Source of the DNA: an uncultured bacterium | Lineage (GTDB): Bacteria; Actinomycetota; Coriobacteriia; Coriobacteriales; Atopobiaceae | DNA length: 9,481 nucleotides | Reading direction: 5' to 3' | NCBI GenBank assembly: GCA_905214175.1 | Contig: CAJMLD010000049.1 | Coordinates: 1 to 9,481 of the forward strand | Shown here: piece after piece, positions 8,931 through 9,481 of the stretch | How the letters are laid out: every line of letters begins with the position of its first letter | Numbering within the stretch: the first letter of the stretch is position 1 | Position numbers and translations under genes: made by a program | Notes under the pieces: model-generated | What the model was told of the DNA's origin: nothing | The model's database searches: none | What the model saw: the letters and a program-made list of their open reading frames with translations, nothing else

Positions 8931-9045
8931 TGAGAAACGCACGACCACTGCACGGTACGAGCTAGCTGTTACGAACGCGAGCCGCAGAGCACTTCAAACG
9001 TAGATATAAGACGCGGTGTTGCCGCTTGGGTGATAGGAGAGGTAG
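8931..9045 (+). promoter_or_regulatory. 115-nt gap before the PknB-type kinase, possible weak internal promoter
   Basis: This is the only sizeable gap inside the operon. No terminator is seen: a 5-bp hairpin GCTTG/CAAGC (8915-8927) abuts the preceding stop codon but has no T-run. TATAAG (9005-9010) could be a -10, but no -35 is visible. An 8-bp palindrome AGCTAGCT lies at 8960-8967. A strong ribosome site AGGAGAGG (9035-9042) precedes the kinase ATG. The last kinase may thus be both co-transcribed and separately boosted. Confidence 0.3.
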
Positions 9046-9481
9046 ATGGCAGACAGGGTCCTTGGTGGAAGGTACCAGGTCCTCGACAAGGTGGGCACGG
9101 GAGGCATGGCCACGGTATACCGTGGCATGGACCAGGTTCTGGGGAGGACCGTCGCAATCAAGACGATGCTGCCCCAGTATGCAACCGACCCCTCGTTCGC
9201 CGCGCGCTTCAAGCAAGAGGCGCAGGCAGCAGCAGCGCTCAACAGCCCGTACATTGTCTCGGTCTACGACTGGGGCAAGGACGGGGACACCTACTACATC
9301 ATCATGGAGTACCTGCGTGGCACCGACCTCAAGAGCGGTATCCGCAAGCATGGCGCGCTCGACTGCAAGAAGGTCGCGCAGATTGGCTCGCAGATTGCCC
9401 AGGCGCTCTCCGTGGCCCACAACCACGACATCATCCACCGCGACATCAAGCCGCAGAACATCATGGTGCAGCCCGACGGCA
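9046..9481 (+). CDS. pknB: PknB/PknA-type Ser/Thr protein kinase, N-terminal part (runs off the window)
   Basis: The ATG at 9046 has AGGAGAGG just upstream, and the frame stays open for 145 codons to the end of the window. The product begins MADRVLGGRYQVLDKVGTGG and shows a standard bacterial Hanks kinase N-lobe: Gly loop GTGGMATVY (17-25), VAIK Lys39, alpha-C Glu58, hinge MEYL (87-90) and catalytic loop HRDIKPQN (131-138). Unlike the operon's first kinase it keeps the HRD arginine, so it is an RD kinase expected to be switched on by activation-loop autophosphorylation. Position right after the SEDS-PBP gene matches pknA/pknB of Mycobacterium. Whether it ends in a membrane helix and PASTA repeats (PknB) or not (PknA) cannot be seen, so the symbol is provisional. 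Confidence 0.88.
   Translation, partial: MADRVLGGRYQVLDKVGTGGMATVYRGMDQVLGRTVAIKTMLPQYATDPSFAARFKQEAQAAAALNSPYIVSVYDWGKDGDTYYIIMEYLRGTDLKSGIRKHGALDCKKVAQIGSQIAQALSVAHNHDIIHRDIKPQNIMVQPDG

Noticed and set aside
6297..8948. 883-codon open frame antisense to the SEDS-PBP fusion
   Set aside because: It mirrors the codon structure of a GC-rich gene, its product is rich in His, Arg, Gly and Glu without any recognisable domain, and the sense frame is clearly the real gene.

Overview
The window looks like chromosomal DNA from a GC-rich actinobacterium, most likely of the class Coriobacteriia (Olsenella/Atopobium-like). I infer this from the high-GC codon use, the gene order and the protein character; no search was run. 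Most of it is one long plus-strand operon for phosphorylation control of cell-wall growth. It has the same logic as the mycobacterial fhaA-fhaB-pstP-rodA-pbpA-pknA-pknB locus, but is rearranged: an extra kinase with a multi-pass membrane domain heads the operon, and the SEDS glycosyltransferase and the class B penicillin-binding protein are fused into one chain.

Layout. Bases 1-57 are a short structured segment (hairpin plus imperfect tandem repeat) that interrupts, on the minus strand, the 5' part of a seryl-tRNA synthetase gene (31-333). A 12-bp perfect palindrome at 419-430 probably serves as divergent -10 elements for this gene and for a 66-residue membrane protein with a very acidic tail (481-681), which is followed by a terminator (705-739). 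On the minus strand lies tRNA-Leu(CAG) (863-949), with a clear promoter upstream (960-988) and a strong hairpin terminator (801-854). Bases 950-1143 form the divergent control region between the tRNA and the operon.

The operon runs from 1144 to the right edge: Ser/Thr kinase with an HLD catalytic loop and polytopic C-terminus (1144-2931), FhaA (2915-4117), FhaB (4121-4534), PP2C phosphatase PstP (4534-6057), RodA/FtsW-PBP fusion (6054-8930), and the start of a canonical PknB/PknA-type kinase (9046 to beyond the end). Junctions are 17-nt overlap, 3-nt gap, 1-nt overlap, 4-nt overlap, then a 115-nt gap, so the first five genes are probably translationally coupled.

How the genes fit together (inference from known families): kinases phosphorylate Thr residues on envelope and division proteins, the FHA proteins read phospho-Thr and recruit partners, PstP reverses the phosphorylation, and the fusion enzyme polymerises and cross-links peptidoglycan. 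The points most worth a second look are the SEDS-PBP fusion, the HLD multi-pass kinase at the head of the operon, the long N-terminal extension of PstP, and the broken serS with its structured junction.
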